This document shows, piece after piece, positions 9,569-18,282 of a stretch of DNA of 64,000 nucleotides (positions are counted from its first letter, which is position 1; each line of letters starts with the position of its first letter). Origin of the DNA: an uncultured Aquiluna sp. (GTDB lineage: Bacteria > Actinomycetota > Actinomycetes > Actinomycetales > Microbacteriaceae); assembly GCA_913057795.1 (NCBI GenBank), contig CAJXOD010000001.1, positions 86,688 to 150,687 on the forward strand, written 5' to 3'. The notes beneath the pieces were generated by a model. It saw only the letters and a list, made by a program, of their open reading frames with translations, did not search any database and was not told where the DNA came from. A program made the position numbers and the translations under genes.

Positions 9569-10231
9569 TCACTTCGGATTCGAAGCTGCCAGAGCTAACC
9601 CTCGAAGTCGAAGTATTTGATTTGCCCTATCGGGGCTGTTGTAGATAGCAGAACCCGCTACAAATGAGTCGGCCCCCAATGATGCCAATTGAGCAATGTT
9701 TGACTCGGTCACTCCCCCGTCGACCTGAAGTGCAACCCTTGCGCCAGAGCCTTCAATCAGTTGTCGAGCTTGGGCAATCTTTTCAAGGGTTTCAACCAGA
9801 ATTGGCTGCCCCCCAAAGCCAGGCTCAACGGTCATTACCAACAGCATGTCTACTTCTTGGATCAAGTGGGCTATGTCTGAAACCTTGGTGGCGGGCTTAA
9901 TGGCAACTGCGGCTTTCACACCAGCAGCTCTGAGCCTCCTCGCCAAGTCAAGCGGTTCCGTTGCTGCCTCTAGATGAAATGTGACCGAAGAAGCACCAGC
10001 CTGGGCATAACCAATTGCCCACTTGTCCGGGTGTTCAATCATCAGGTGAACATCCAGAGGAATGGGAGAAACTTTGGCAAGTCTTTCGACAATCGCGGTT
10101 CCCAGGGTCAAATTTGGGACGAAATGATTGTCCATAACGTCAACGTGAGCCATATCAGCTGATGCGATTGACATCAGCTCCGCCTCCAAGTTCGCAAAGT
10201 CGGCACTGAGTATTGAAGGATTTATTTGCAT
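9569..10231 (-). CDS. rpe: Ribulose-phosphate 3-epimerase
   Basis: Interconverts ribulose 5-phosphate and xylulose 5-phosphate in the pentose phosphate pathway, supplying the ribose phosphate used by the his and pyr genes around it. It has 220 residues. Key blocks are LDVHLMIEHP, VTVEPGFGGQ (usually MSVNPGFGGQ) and LQVDGGVTESN, which hold the metal and catalytic residues. The ATG has AAGGGA 7 bases upstream, within the rsmB end 2 bp away. Confidence 0.97.
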   Translation of the reverse strand: MQINPSILSADFANLEAELMSIASADMAHVDVMDNHFVPNLTLGTAIVERLAKVSPIPLDVHLMIEHPDKWAIGYAQAGASSVTFHLEAATEPLDLARRLRAAGVKAAVAIKPATKVSDIAHLIQEVDMLLVMTVEPGFGGQPILVETLEKIAQARQLIEGSGARVALQVDGGVTESNIAQLASLGADSFVAGSAIYNSPDRANQILRLRGLALAASNPK

Positions 10232-10233
10232 TT

Positions 10234-11580
10234 CTAGTTCCCTTCATCTTTTTTCAGGAGTGCCATAAACATGGCGTCAGTTCCATGTCGATGCGGCCAC
10301 AACTGGACGGTTTTCCTAGAAGTGTTCAACTCTAGACCTGGAGCTAATTCTTGCATTACTGGTACTAGGTCGACTAGCGAAATGTTGGCGTGGCGATCTA
10401 GTGCGGCTCTAATTTGGGCATTTGTCTCGACTACCAGTGGTGAGCAGGTTGCGTACATCAGAATGCCACCTGGTTCCAGCGCTAACACCGCGGCGTCAAT
10501 TAGCTCGGCCTGCAATTTGGTGAGCGATGGTAGTTGCTCGGGCTTTTTTGTCCATCTAGATTCAGGCTTCCTGCGAAGGGACCCAAGTCCGGCACAGGGG
10601 GCATCTAGCAAGATCGCCGCGAAGGAACTTTCGGGGGCGTCTTGCCCTCTCTTGACAAGTACCGGAGTGCTTTCTGGATCTGCGAGTGCTGAGGAGACGA
10701 GTTTGGATCGTTTTACATGTGGTTCGTAGCAAACAAGATTTCCAGATCCCGATACGGCATGCTCTAGCACTGCGGCCTTGCCTCCCGGGCCAGAGCACAT
10801 GTCCAGCCAAGTTCCGGTCTTATCGGCAACCTTGCTAAGTGCCAGTGCTACAAGCTGAGAACCCTGGTCCTGCACCCTCACCCCAGGAATCGACAGATAT
10901 TCAAGTGGGTTTCCGATGCAGAGAAAGCCATTTGGAGATGCAGAGCCTCGCTGGAGCCCAAGCGCCTCAAGCTCAGCGGATGCAGAGCTTGTAATCGCGA
11001 TTAGGTTGACGACCGGGGTTTGGTTGTTTGCCGATAGGAGTTCGGCCAGATCTGAGGTTCTCCCATCAAGTTCAAGGGCCGATTTCATGCCAGAAATAAT
11101 CCACTTCGGATGCGAGAATTCGATACTCAGCCGCGTGAGGTCCTCTTGGCCTTCGATGAGTATTGCCAGAAGATTGTCGTGTCCGGCTCGTTCGGCATTT
11201 CGAAGAACTGCGTTACAAAGCCCTGCGGCACTAGCTTCGAAATGCTTTACAAGATCCACTGTCTCGTTTATGGCCGCATGGGTGGGAATTCGCATTCTGA
11301 AAAGCTGATGAAGACCAAGCTGAATTGCCGCTCTTAGGCCCGGGGACAAGGTCTTTCCAGGTGTCAAATGATCGATGATGGCGTCGTACTGAAGCTGCCA
11401 TCGAAGAACTCCGTAGCTGAGCTCCTGAACCAAACCTCTGTCGGCATCGGAGATTTCATGCTTAGCAAGCTCCTTGGGGAGCAGCAGGTTAATGTAGCTC
11501 TCCGATGCTCTTACTCGGTTGAGTAGCTCAAGGGCTATCTGACGCGCGTTAGTCAAATTTTGCAATCCCCTTAAGGCCAT
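10234..11580 (-). CDS. rsmB: 16S rRNA m5C967 methyltransferase
   Basis: SAM-dependent methyltransferase acting on 16S rRNA, with an N-terminal NusB-like RNA-binding domain and a C-terminal Rossmann domain. SAM motif DMCSGPGGKAAVLEHA, motif IV DAPCAGLGSLRRKPESRW and motif VI YATCSPLVVETNA carry the two catalytic cysteines. The frame is open to a TTG at 11628, but that extension lies inside fmt. I prefer the ATG at 11580 (448 residues). A TTG at 11556 preceded by AAGGGG is another option. All candidates overlap the fmt end. The fmt-rsmB-rpe order is common in actinobacteria. Confidence 0.93.
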   Translation of the reverse strand: MALRGLQNLTNARQIALELLNRVRASESYINLLLPKELAKHEISDADRGLVQELSYGVLRWQLQYDAIIDHLTPGKTLSPGLRAAIQLGLHQLFRMRIPTHAAINETVDLVKHFEASAAGLCNAVLRNAERAGHDNLLAILIEGQEDLTRLSIEFSHPKWIISGMKSALELDGRTSDLAELLSANNQTPVVNLIAITSSASAELEALGLQRGSASPNGFLCIGNPLEYLSIPGVRVQDQGSQLVALALSKVADKTGTWLDMCSGPGGKAAVLEHAVSGSGNLVCYEPHVKRSKLVSSALADPESTPVLVKRGQDAPESSFAAILLDAPCAGLGSLRRKPESRWTKKPEQLPSLTKLQAELIDAAVLALEPGGILMYATCSPLVVETNAQIRAALDRHANISLVDLVPVMQELAPGLELNTSRKTVQLWPHRHGTDAMFMALLKKDEGN

Positions 11581-12457
11581 TCCACCAGTCGGTTGCCGCT
11601 GTTTCACGCTTTCCGGCAGGTTGCACAAGCTCGAGCTTCAGTGAGCTAGCGCTGCCGCATTGCACATTGATTTCGTTGTTTTCGCTCTTGTATATTTCGC
11701 CGACCCCACGCGCTGTAACTGAGTCAGAGCCAGAGTTGTTGGGAGACGCGAAGAGGATTCTAACCGGTTCACCGTTTTGGTTTGCCCACGCCGTTGGTTC
11801 CGGATTCGTGGCCCGTATAAATCTGGTCAAATCTTCAGCGGACTTACTGAAGTCAAGCTTGGCGTCCAGTCTGGTGATCTTTGGCGCCGCCGAGGCTTCA
11901 CCCTCTTGGATCCTCGGCGCCGGGTTTTCGCTCAGCGCCCGGATTAGAAGGTCTCCGCCCTCTTCCGTAAACCTAATCAATGCCTGTCCAGCAGTTTCGT
12001 CTGCGGAGAATGACAGTGGTGCCTGAGAGATAAGTGCTCCGGTATCCAGGCCCGAGTCGAGCTCAAAAACGCTTATCCCAATACCAGTGTCATGAATCAT
12101 TGAATGCTGCAGAGGAGTCGCCCCTCGCCATTCGGGCAGAAGCGAGAAATGTAAGTTCCACCACGGAAGTTCCGACAGTGCCGCCTGGGGAATCATTGCT
12201 CCATAAGCGACAACGACCGCTTTCTCGGCGCCGCTTAGCCGAATCATTTTCAGGGCTTCGTCGTCAATTTTGTTGGTCTTGTGCACCTTTAGACCCAACT
12301 GTTCAGCCTTGAGAGTTACCGGAGATGGAGTAACTATTCGCTTGCGACCAACTGGGGCGTCGGGGCGGGTAAGGACCAATTCCACCTTGTGCTCGCCGGC
12401 AATAAGCTCTAGAGCGCGCGATGCCACTTCAGGGGTTCCGGCAAAAATGAGTCTCAT
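11549..12457 (-). CDS. fmt: Methionyl-tRNA formyltransferase
   Basis: Formylates initiator Met-tRNA. It has 302 residues. The catalytic triad is visible as Asn101 and His103 in WNLHFSLLPEWRGATP and Asp138 in SGLDTG. The C-terminal OB-like tRNA-binding domain is shorter than in enterobacteria. The ATG start is 11 bp after priA, with no strong ribosome site, so it may rely on coupling. The end overlaps rsmB. Confidence 0.97.
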   Translation of the reverse strand: MRLIFAGTPEVASRALELIAGEHKVELVLTRPDAPVGRKRIVTPSPVTLKAEQLGLKVHKTNKIDDEALKMIRLSGAEKAVVVAYGAMIPQAALSELPWWNLHFSLLPEWRGATPLQHSMIHDTGIGISVFELDSGLDTGALISQAPLSFSADETAGQALIRFTEEGGDLLIRALSENPAPRIQEGEASAAPKITRLDAKLDFSKSAEDLTRFIRATNPEPTAWANQNGEPVRILFASPNNSGSDSVTARGVGEIYKSENNEINVQCGSASSLKLELVQPAGKRETAATDWWNGLKGIAKFD

Positions 12458-12468
12458 AAGTAGGTAAC

Positions 12469-14307
12469 CTACAGCGCTTGCGGGTCATCCATCACCACCC
12501 GCAAGCCCCTTCTCTTGTTGACACCCTGGGTTCGTGCAGCTGCTCCGATTGCTACCACCCGAAGCTCCTTGGCTATTGCCGGACCTTGATTATAGGAAAA
12601 CTTTATGAGCGCGCTTCCGGCTTTTTCGTCTACCCAAAGAGCTACAGCCCCTTTTGACTTAGCGGCCGAAACAGCAACTTCTAGAGTTTCGGGCAGAGCT
12701 TGCAGTGAACAGATCCGCATCGCCGGGGGAAGTCCAAGCTCTCGGGCTTCCTCAAGCGCTGTCTTAGCCATCGGTATCAACTGACCAAGCGACAGAGCGT
12801 TGCCAAGATCGGAGGGCAGACCGGCAAAGGCGGCCCTTCCCGTCGGGGACATGAGCTCAAGTGCTTCCATCCAGTCTCTTATGGCCATCTGCTGTGCATT
12901 AAGGGTTTGCCGACTGAGCCAGACATCGCTGTCAAGAATTAAAACAGCAGAATATCCCTTGGGGACCCTTGGTGCTGAGCCTGGAGTTGCAACGACTATT
13001 TGATTCTTCGTTTTTAGCCCGGTCGGTTTCTTGTCTCCAGTGGCCTCAGATATTGCAGTGTTAGGGAAAGTTTTGCCAAGCTCAGCAACGGTCCTGCTGC
13101 TACCTGTCCGTCCCTTTTTCTGGTTTCTCGAACCACAGCTAATACAAGAAACAAAGTGCTTGTTGCAGAGTCTGCATTGAGTGTTAGCTGCGTCGGGCTG
13201 CCAAAAATGGCCTCCGCAGGAGCAAGTCAGCTTGTCGCCACAACCTGCGCAGTAGACCGAGGCTGAGTCGCCCTTGCGAGGAAGCAAGACAAGCACTGGC
13301 CCACGATCCAAGTTTTCACGAACGATTTTGAACCCCGACTCATCCATCCGGAGGCCTGGTTCTGAATAGGAGATTCGAAGCGGTGCCTCGATGACTTTAT
13401 GATCGGATAAGTAGCCGATTGCAACTAATCTTTGAAGCTCGACGGACCGGTATGGAGCCGTGAATAACAGCTCCACGTCACCTTTTGCTCGAATTAGAGC
13501 CAGGTCCCTTGTGTTTGTAAATGGGGAACCTTGGTCTCTCAGACTGTCATCGGAGTCATCGTGAACAGCGATTAGGCCCAAGTTCTGCACGGGAGCAAAG
13601 ATCGAGGATCTGGTTCCCACGACGATTATTTGACGAGATTCTTTGATTTGGTGGAAGAGCTGATAACGAGAAGATTTTTTCTGACTCGGTTTTAGAAAAA
13701 CGAACTGATCGTCAATTCCGAGCTTGTGAGCGAGGTCGACGACGATGTCGATATCTGCCCTTTCTGGCACCACGATGATACAAGACATACCCCTGGAATG
13801 GACACCAATAGCGTTAGCCAAAAGCAACAGTGCCCAGTCCGGCACAAGTGACCCTGCCACCTCAAGTTGCCTTGCCGAAGTTAGGACTGTCGCTCGCGCA
13901 CCAAGGGCTGCGTCTAGCTTGGGAACCAAAATGTCCACCTCTAGGACTCTTGGCTCAATCGCCGGGAGCCTTTGGACCGTTGACATGTAATCAGGCACAG
14001 CAAGAGCAATAAGTTCCCCTAGCGCCACGCATTGACGATCTGCGACTGCCCTAAGAAAATCAATGAGCTGACTGGAAAGCACCTCAGAAGCATCCTGAAT
14101 ACTCGTTATTGCTGCGGTTGCATAGTCACTGGAATCGGAAAGCGCCGAGACATAGCCAACCTGACTTTTTTTTGATCTTCCAAGTGGAAAAACCACTTCT
14201 TGCCCGATAGCAATTTCATTTTGCAGGGCTTCTGGAATCAGGTAATCGAAGGCCCGGTCAAGCTGAATTAGAGGGGACTTTGCCAATACTGAAGCAAAGC
14301 GGGACAT
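12469..14307 (-). CDS. priA: Primosomal protein N' (PriA) with degenerate helicase motifs
   Basis: A 612-residue PriA-family protein, shorter than the roughly 730 of enterobacterial PriA. The N-terminal DNA-binding domain (DYLIPEAL, IGQEVVFPLGRSKK) and the zinc-binding cysteines (CAGCGDKLTCSCG, then CRLC and CISC at about 355-395) are kept. The helicase motifs are not: where Walker A GSGKT is expected the sequence is VHSRGMS, DEEH is replaced by HDDSDD, and GSATPS by TAPYRS. IVVGTRSSIFAP is still recognisable. Mycobacterial PriA is degenerate in the same way, so this is probably lineage-typical and not decay. Likely role is as a DNA-binding loader or structural protein at restarted forks without ATPase activity. 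The ATG directly abuts the metK stop, with AGGAAG upstream. Confidence 0.9.
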   Translation of the reverse strand: MSRFASVLAKSPLIQLDRAFDYLIPEALQNEIAIGQEVVFPLGRSKKSQVGYVSALSDSSDYATAAITSIQDASEVLSSQLIDFLRAVADRQCVALGELIALAVPDYMSTVQRLPAIEPRVLEVDILVPKLDAALGARATVLTSARQLEVAGSLVPDWALLLLANAIGVHSRGMSCIIVVPERADIDIVVDLAHKLGIDDQFVFLKPSQKKSSRYQLFHQIKESRQIIVVGTRSSIFAPVQNLGLIAVHDDSDDSLRDQGSPFTNTRDLALIRAKGDVELLFTAPYRSVELQRLVAIGYLSDHKVIEAPLRISYSEPGLRMDESGFKIVRENLDRGPVLVLLPRKGDSASVYCAGCGDKLTCSCGGHFWQPDAANTQCRLCNKHFVSCISCGSRNQKKGRTGSSRTVAELGKTFPNTAISEATGDKKPTGLKTKNQIVVATPGSAPRVPKGYSAVLILDSDVWLSRQTLNAQQMAIRDWMEALELMSPTGRAAFAGLPSDLGNALSLGQLIPMAKTALEEARELGLPPAMRICSLQALPETLEVAVSAAKSKGAVALWVDEKAGSALIKFSYNQGPAIAKELRVVAIGAAARTQGVNKRRGLRVVMDDPQAL

Positions 14308-15489
14308 CTAGCTTCCTGCTGCGTCTTTGAGGGCTTGGACTCGGTCTAAGTTTTCCCAAGTAAATTCAGGTAGTTCACGGCCAAAATGACCGTAGCTGGC
14401 CGTCTTGGCATATATCGGACGCTTCAGGTTCAGCTCCGAAATTATCGCCGCTGGCCTTAGGTCAAACACCTGCCGAATTGCTTTTTCTATTGCCTCTACA
14501 TCCACGTTTTCAGTTCCAAAAGTCTCCACGTGAAGAGCAACGGGGGTTGCAACGCCTATCGCGTATGCCACCTGGATTTCCGCACGTTCCGCGAGGCCTG
14601 CCGCAACCAAATTCTTCGCAACCCACCTCATTGCATATGCTGCAGAACGATCAACCTTTGACGGGTCCTTTCCACTGAAAGCGCCACCACCGTGTCTGGC
14701 ACTGCCGCCATAGGTGTCGACAATAATTTTTCTACCGGTGAGCCCGGCGTCTGCCTGCGGGCCACCAATAACAAATCTGCCGGTTGGGTTGATGATGAAG
14801 CTCGTGTCGCTGGTGTCGAGGCCGGAGTCTAAAAGGACGGGGCGAATCACTCGGTCCAGCACAAGATTCGCAAGGTCATCTTGCTGAACATCTGGATGGT
14901 GTTGTGTCGAAAGCACAACGGTCTTCACTGCCACAGGTTTGTTGCCCTCGTAGCTAATTGAAACCTGAGCTTTGCCGTCGGGTCGAAGCATGGAAGTGTC
15001 AAGCTCCCTGCGAACCTGTGACAATCGCTCGGTTAGTCGGTGAGCGATGTTTATGGGTGCCGGCATGAAGTTGGCTGTCTCGTTAGAAGCATATCCAAAC
15101 ATCATGCCCTGATCGCCCGCACCTATTTCGTCGAAGTTATTACCGGAACGGGATTCTAGGGATGTATTCACGCCCTGGGCTATGTCCGGGGACTGGGCGC
15201 CAATTGACACTGAAACTCCACAAGAAGCCCCGTCAAATCCGATGGCGGAAGAGTTGTAGCCGATTTCCAGCAGTTTTTCCCTGACCAAATGCGGTATTTC
15301 AACGTAGCCGATGGTCGTGACTTCGCCAGCGACCTGAACAAGGCCGGTCGTAACCAGCGTCTCCACGGCCACTCTGGCGTCTGGGTCCTGCTCAAGTAGA
15401 GCATCTAAAATAGTGTCAGAAATTTGATCACATATCTTGTCGGGATGTCCTTCGGTAACGGACTCTGAAGTAAATGTGCGTAGCGTCAT
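14308..15489 (-). CDS. metK: S-adenosylmethionine synthase
   Basis: Makes SAM from methionine and ATP. It has 393 residues. Motifs seen are [12 protein letters not shown] (Mg and ATP binding), [12 protein letters not shown] and [19 protein letters not shown]. Its product feeds methyltransferases such as RsmB, encoded nearby. Start ATG at 15489, 13 bp after coaBC, with no clear ribosome site. No SAM riboswitch fits in the available gap. Confidence 0.98.
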   Translation of the reverse strand: MTLRTFTSESVTEGHPDKICDQISDTILDALLEQDPDARVAVETLVTTGLVQVAGEVTTIGYVEIPHLVREKLLEIGYNSSAIGFDGASCGVSVSIGAQSPDIAQGVNTSLESRSGNNFDEIGAGDQGMMFGYASNETANFMPAPINIAHRLTERLSQVRRELDTSMLRPDGKAQVSISYEGNKPVAVKTVVLSTQHHPDVQQDDLANLVLDRVIRPVLLDSGLDTSDTSFIINPTGRFVIGGPQADAGLTGRKIIVDTYGGSARHGGGAFSGKDPSKVDRSAAYAMRWVAKNLVAAGLAERAEIQVAYAIGVATPVALHVETFGTENVDVEAIEKAIRQVFDLRPAAIISELNLKRPIYAKTASYGHFGRELPEFTWENLDRVQALKDAAGS

Positions 15490-15502
15490 TCTGTAATTCT
15501 AC

Positions 15503-16648
15503 TTAGACCTTGGACATGATCTTATAAATGGCTTCTACTAGCCACTTGCCTAGTTCTATCTTGGTGCCGGACTGTTTTAGAGTGCCTAGCTTCGTGACCA
15601 GTGTTATCTCGCTTGATTCTGAGCCCAGTGAACCGATGCTGTTTCCTGCAACGGCGGATACTCCCTTTGCGGACAGCTTCTCTAGTGAAACTGCCTCCAC
15701 ATCGGCACCATCTTCTACTAGAGCGAAGGCTATGCAGAAAGTGTCCGTGTGATTAGCCGCAAAATTGGCGATCAGGTCGCTGGTGGGTATCAGATCGATT
15801 GTTCGTGCTTCACCACGTGGGAGCTTGCCCTTGAACGGTTTATCGATTCGAAAATCTGAAACGGCGGCTGCCATCACCATGATGTCACATGGGTTATCCA
15901 TGGCCTGATCCAACTCGGCCACAGTAGATGCTCTTATCACTTCAACGCCCAATGGCATTGGAATCTCAATGTTGCAAGCGATTAATCGAACCAAGGCTCC
16001 TTGGTCTCGGTACGCGGTCGCTATTTCAATCCCCATGCGTCCAGAGGATGAGTTACCAATGAAACGCACCTGGTCAATTGGCTCTCTGGTACCCCCGGCG
16101 GTCACTGTCACGGTCATGCCGCTAAGCGGCTTTTGACCCATAACAAAATTGACAATGTCTGCGGTTTCGGGAAGCCTTCCCGGTCCGGTGTCTGAACCAG
16201 TAAGCCGGCCGGACGCTGGTTCCATAACGCTTATGCCACGAGCCCTCAGGGTAGCAACATTGGCTTGAGTGGCTGGATTTTGCCACATCTCTGTGTGCAT
16301 CGCCGGGCAAACATAAATGGCTGAGGTGGAAGCCAGAATCGCATTCATGAGAAGGTCATCCGCAATGCCATTGGCCAGCTTGGCTAGAAAGTTAGCGGTC
16401 GCCGGAGCTACAACTATGAGATCGGCATTAGCACCGAGCTCGACGTGTCTAACCTCGTGGACATCCTGATACATGTCATTGTCTATTGCGGTTCCAGAAA
16501 GGGCCTCAAGCGTGGCCTTTCCGATAAAACGCAGTGCGTTTTGAGTCGGAATTGCCTGAACGGTGTGGCCCTGTTCAGTAAATGCACGAATAAGATTCGC
16601 TGCCTTATACGCGGCGATTCCACCGGTTATGCCAAGCAGAATACGCAT
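15503..16648 (-). CDS. coaBC: Bifunctional phosphopantothenoylcysteine decarboxylase / phosphopantothenate-cysteine ligase
   Basis: Two steps of coenzyme A synthesis on one chain of 381 residues. The N-terminal flavin-dependent decarboxylase half starts with LLGITGGIAAYKAANLIR and contains the PAMHTEMWQNP active-site block. The C-terminal ligase half contains VTAGGTREPIDQVRFIGNSSSGRMG and AAVSDFRI. Start ATG 16648, 7 bp after the rpoZ stop. The gmk-rpoZ-coaBC-metK-priA order is widely conserved in actinobacteria. Confidence 0.97.
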   Translation of the reverse strand: MRILLGITGGIAAYKAANLIRAFTEQGHTVQAIPTQNALRFIGKATLEALSGTAIDNDMYQDVHEVRHVELGANADLIVVAPATANFLAKLANGIADDLLMNAILASTSAIYVCPAMHTEMWQNPATQANVATLRARGISVMEPASGRLTGSDTGPGRLPETADIVNFVMGQKPLSGMTVTVTAGGTREPIDQVRFIGNSSSGRMGIEIATAYRDQGALVRLIACNIEIPMPLGVEVIRASTVAELDQAMDNPCDIMVMAAAVSDFRIDKPFKGKLPRGEARTIDLIPTSDLIANFAANHTDTFCIAFALVEDGADVEAVSLEKLSAKGVSAVAGNSIGSLGSESSEITLVTKLGTLKQSGTKIELGKWLVEAIYKIMSKV

Positions 16649-16655
16649 TTGCTAC

Positions 16656-16922
16656 CTACTTATTTGGAGTCTTCTCAAGCTTGCCGAGGTGAATTTCCTT
16701 CATGGCAATGCTCAGTGGCTTGTCATCAATGCTTGAGTCGACTAGCGGCCCAACGTAATTGAACAGGCTGCCTTCGTGGAGGGCGCTGTAATACTCGTTT
16801 ATCTGACGCGCACGCTTTGATGCAAAAATGACAAGCTCGTAGTTTGAGTCGGCCCTGCCCAGCACTGAATCTATGGGTGGGTAGACAATACCCTTTAGGT
16901 TTTCTAGGTTTTCGTTCAACAT
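16656..16922 (-). CDS. rpoZ: RNA polymerase omega subunit
   Basis: Small subunit aiding RNA polymerase assembly and its response to ppGpp. It has 88 residues. The core [32 protein letters not shown] matches the conserved omega core in actinobacteria. Start ATG with AGAGGGG 5-6 bases upstream inside the gmk end, which is 2 bp away. In the conserved gmk-rpoZ-coaBC order. Confidence 0.95.
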   Translation of the reverse strand: MLNENLENLKGIVYPPIDSVLGRADSNYELVIFASKRARQINEYYSALHEGSLFNYVGPLVDSSIDDKPLSIAMKEIHLGKLEKTPNK

Positions 16923-16924
16923 TT

Positions 16925-17479
16925 TTACCCCTCTGACTCACTAACGATTTTCAGTATGTCTTTACCCGTTTGGGCCAAGTCATCATTGATTACTTCATAA
17001 TCAAACTCTTCGGCTGATTCAATCTCAGCTCTTGCATTGCTAAGTCTAGTTTGTATTTGTGATTCTGTCTCGGTTGCTCTGTCCCGAAGCCTAGATTCGA
17101 GTACCTCGAAGCTAGGCGGGTGAACAAATATAGTGATGGCTGTTGGCTTTGACTTCATCACCTGTCTCGCCCCTTGGAGGTCGATTTCAAGAAGCAAATG
17201 GAGGCCCTCGGCATCCGCACGAGTTAGCTCATCTAGCAGTGTGCCGTAATAGTTATCTCCATGCACTGTTGCCCATTCCAAGAATTGGTCATCGGCGATT
17301 AGCTTTTCGAACTTGGCCTTGTCTACAAAGTGATAGTGGACCCCATCCACCTCATTCGGTCTGGCCGATCTGGTCGTCGCTGACACTGAAAGTGAATAGC
17401 CCTCCGCGTTGGCAAGTAGCCAACGGACAAGGGTCCCTTTTCCGACGCCTGCAGGGCCGGCAAGAACAATCAGGCTCAC
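16925..17479 (-). CDS. gmk: Guanylate kinase
   Basis: Phosphorylates GMP to GDP. It has 184 residues. P-loop GPAGVGKGT at residues 8-16, and the GMP-binding region [20 protein letters not shown] follows. Start is GTG, overlapping the pyrF stop by 4 bp (GTGA). In most actinobacteria the nucleoid protein mIHF lies between pyrF and gmk. Here there is no room for it. Confidence 0.97.
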   Translation of the reverse strand: MSLIVLAGPAGVGKGTLVRWLLANAEGYSLSVSATTRSARPNEVDGVHYHFVDKAKFEKLIADDQFLEWATVHGDNYYGTLLDELTRADAEGLHLLLEIDLQGARQVMKSKPTAITIFVHPPSFEVLESRLRDRATETESQIQTRLSNARAEIESAEEFDYEVINDDLAQTGKDILKIVSESEG

Positions 17480-18282
17480 AGTTCTAACCTCGCTTTGTCT
17501 ATTAGACCGGCCATAGCGTTGGGGCCGGCGCCAGTGAGTGCACGAGAAAGATTAGGTATCACTCGATGAGAGCTCTCACCGAATAGCTTTTTCAGTTCCG
17601 AGAGTTCAGCTCCCTGCGCTCCAAATCCAGGTGCAAGTATTGGCACTCCGATGTCAGTCTCGGTGACAGCGCCCAGGCCGAATAGGTCAAAGTCTTGCGT
17701 CGCCCCTATTACCACTCCGCAATCCCCCAAGCCGTTTGCCTGAGCCTGAGCGAGTACTCTCGCCGCGACAGTTTGACCATCTATAAGAGCTCGCTGGAGT
17801 TGACCGGCTTCTTTGTTAGAGGTTGCAGCAAGCAGAAAGATCCCTCCGGCGACGTCCCTTGCGTGCTCAAGCATCTCGACTGTTGAGTCGGGGCCAAGAT
17901 ATGGGCTAACTGTCAGTGCGTTTACCCGCAGCGGGGAGTCGTCGCCAAACCACGCTTGAGAGTAACCAAGCATCGTTGAACCAATATCTGATCTTTTGGC
18001 ATCCGCTATGACAAAAAGGTCAAGGTCCCGTGCTGCCTGTAGTACTTCTTCAAGTGCAATAAACCCACTGGATCCAAATCGCTCGAAAAAAGCAACCTGC
18101 GGTTTGATTATTCCGACTCGACCATCAGCAGCATCTATGCACCTAAGCGAATACTCCTTTGCGCCATGGGCCGTATCCTCAAGTCCCCAGTTGTTCAGTT
18201 CTGTTTCGCTGGGGTCTATCCCAACGCACAGGCTTCCGAACTGGGCAATCTTGTTTTCAAGCGTGCTTGCGAAATTATTCAC
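17476..18282 (-). CDS. pyrF: Orotidine 5'-phosphate decarboxylase (type 2)
   Basis: Last step of UMP synthesis. It has 268 residues, the size of the longer bacterial type 2 form. The catalytic DxKxxD motif is [13 protein letters not shown] (Asp94, Lys96, Asp99). Start GTG at 18282, overlapping the end of carB by 8 bp. The end overlaps gmk by 4 bp. Last pyrimidine gene of the pyrR-led operon. pyrD and pyrE are not in the window. Confidence 0.96.
   Translation of the reverse strand: MNNFASTLENKIAQFGSLCVGIDPSETELNNWGLEDTAHGAKEYSLRCIDAADGRVGIIKPQVAFFERFGSSGFIALEEVLQAARDLDLFVIADAKRSDIGSTMLGYSQAWFGDDSPLRVNALTVSPYLGPDSTVEMLEHARDVAGGIFLLAATSNKEAGQLQRALIDGQTVAARVLAQAQANGLGDCGVVIGATQDFDLFGLGAVTETDIGVPILAPGFGAQGAELSELKKLFGESSHRVIPNLSRALTGAGPNAMAGLIDKARLEL

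Noticed and set aside
11581..11628. Longer N-terminus of RsmB
   Set aside because: The 16 extra residues lie wholly inside fmt, begin with TTG and are unlike RsmB starts.
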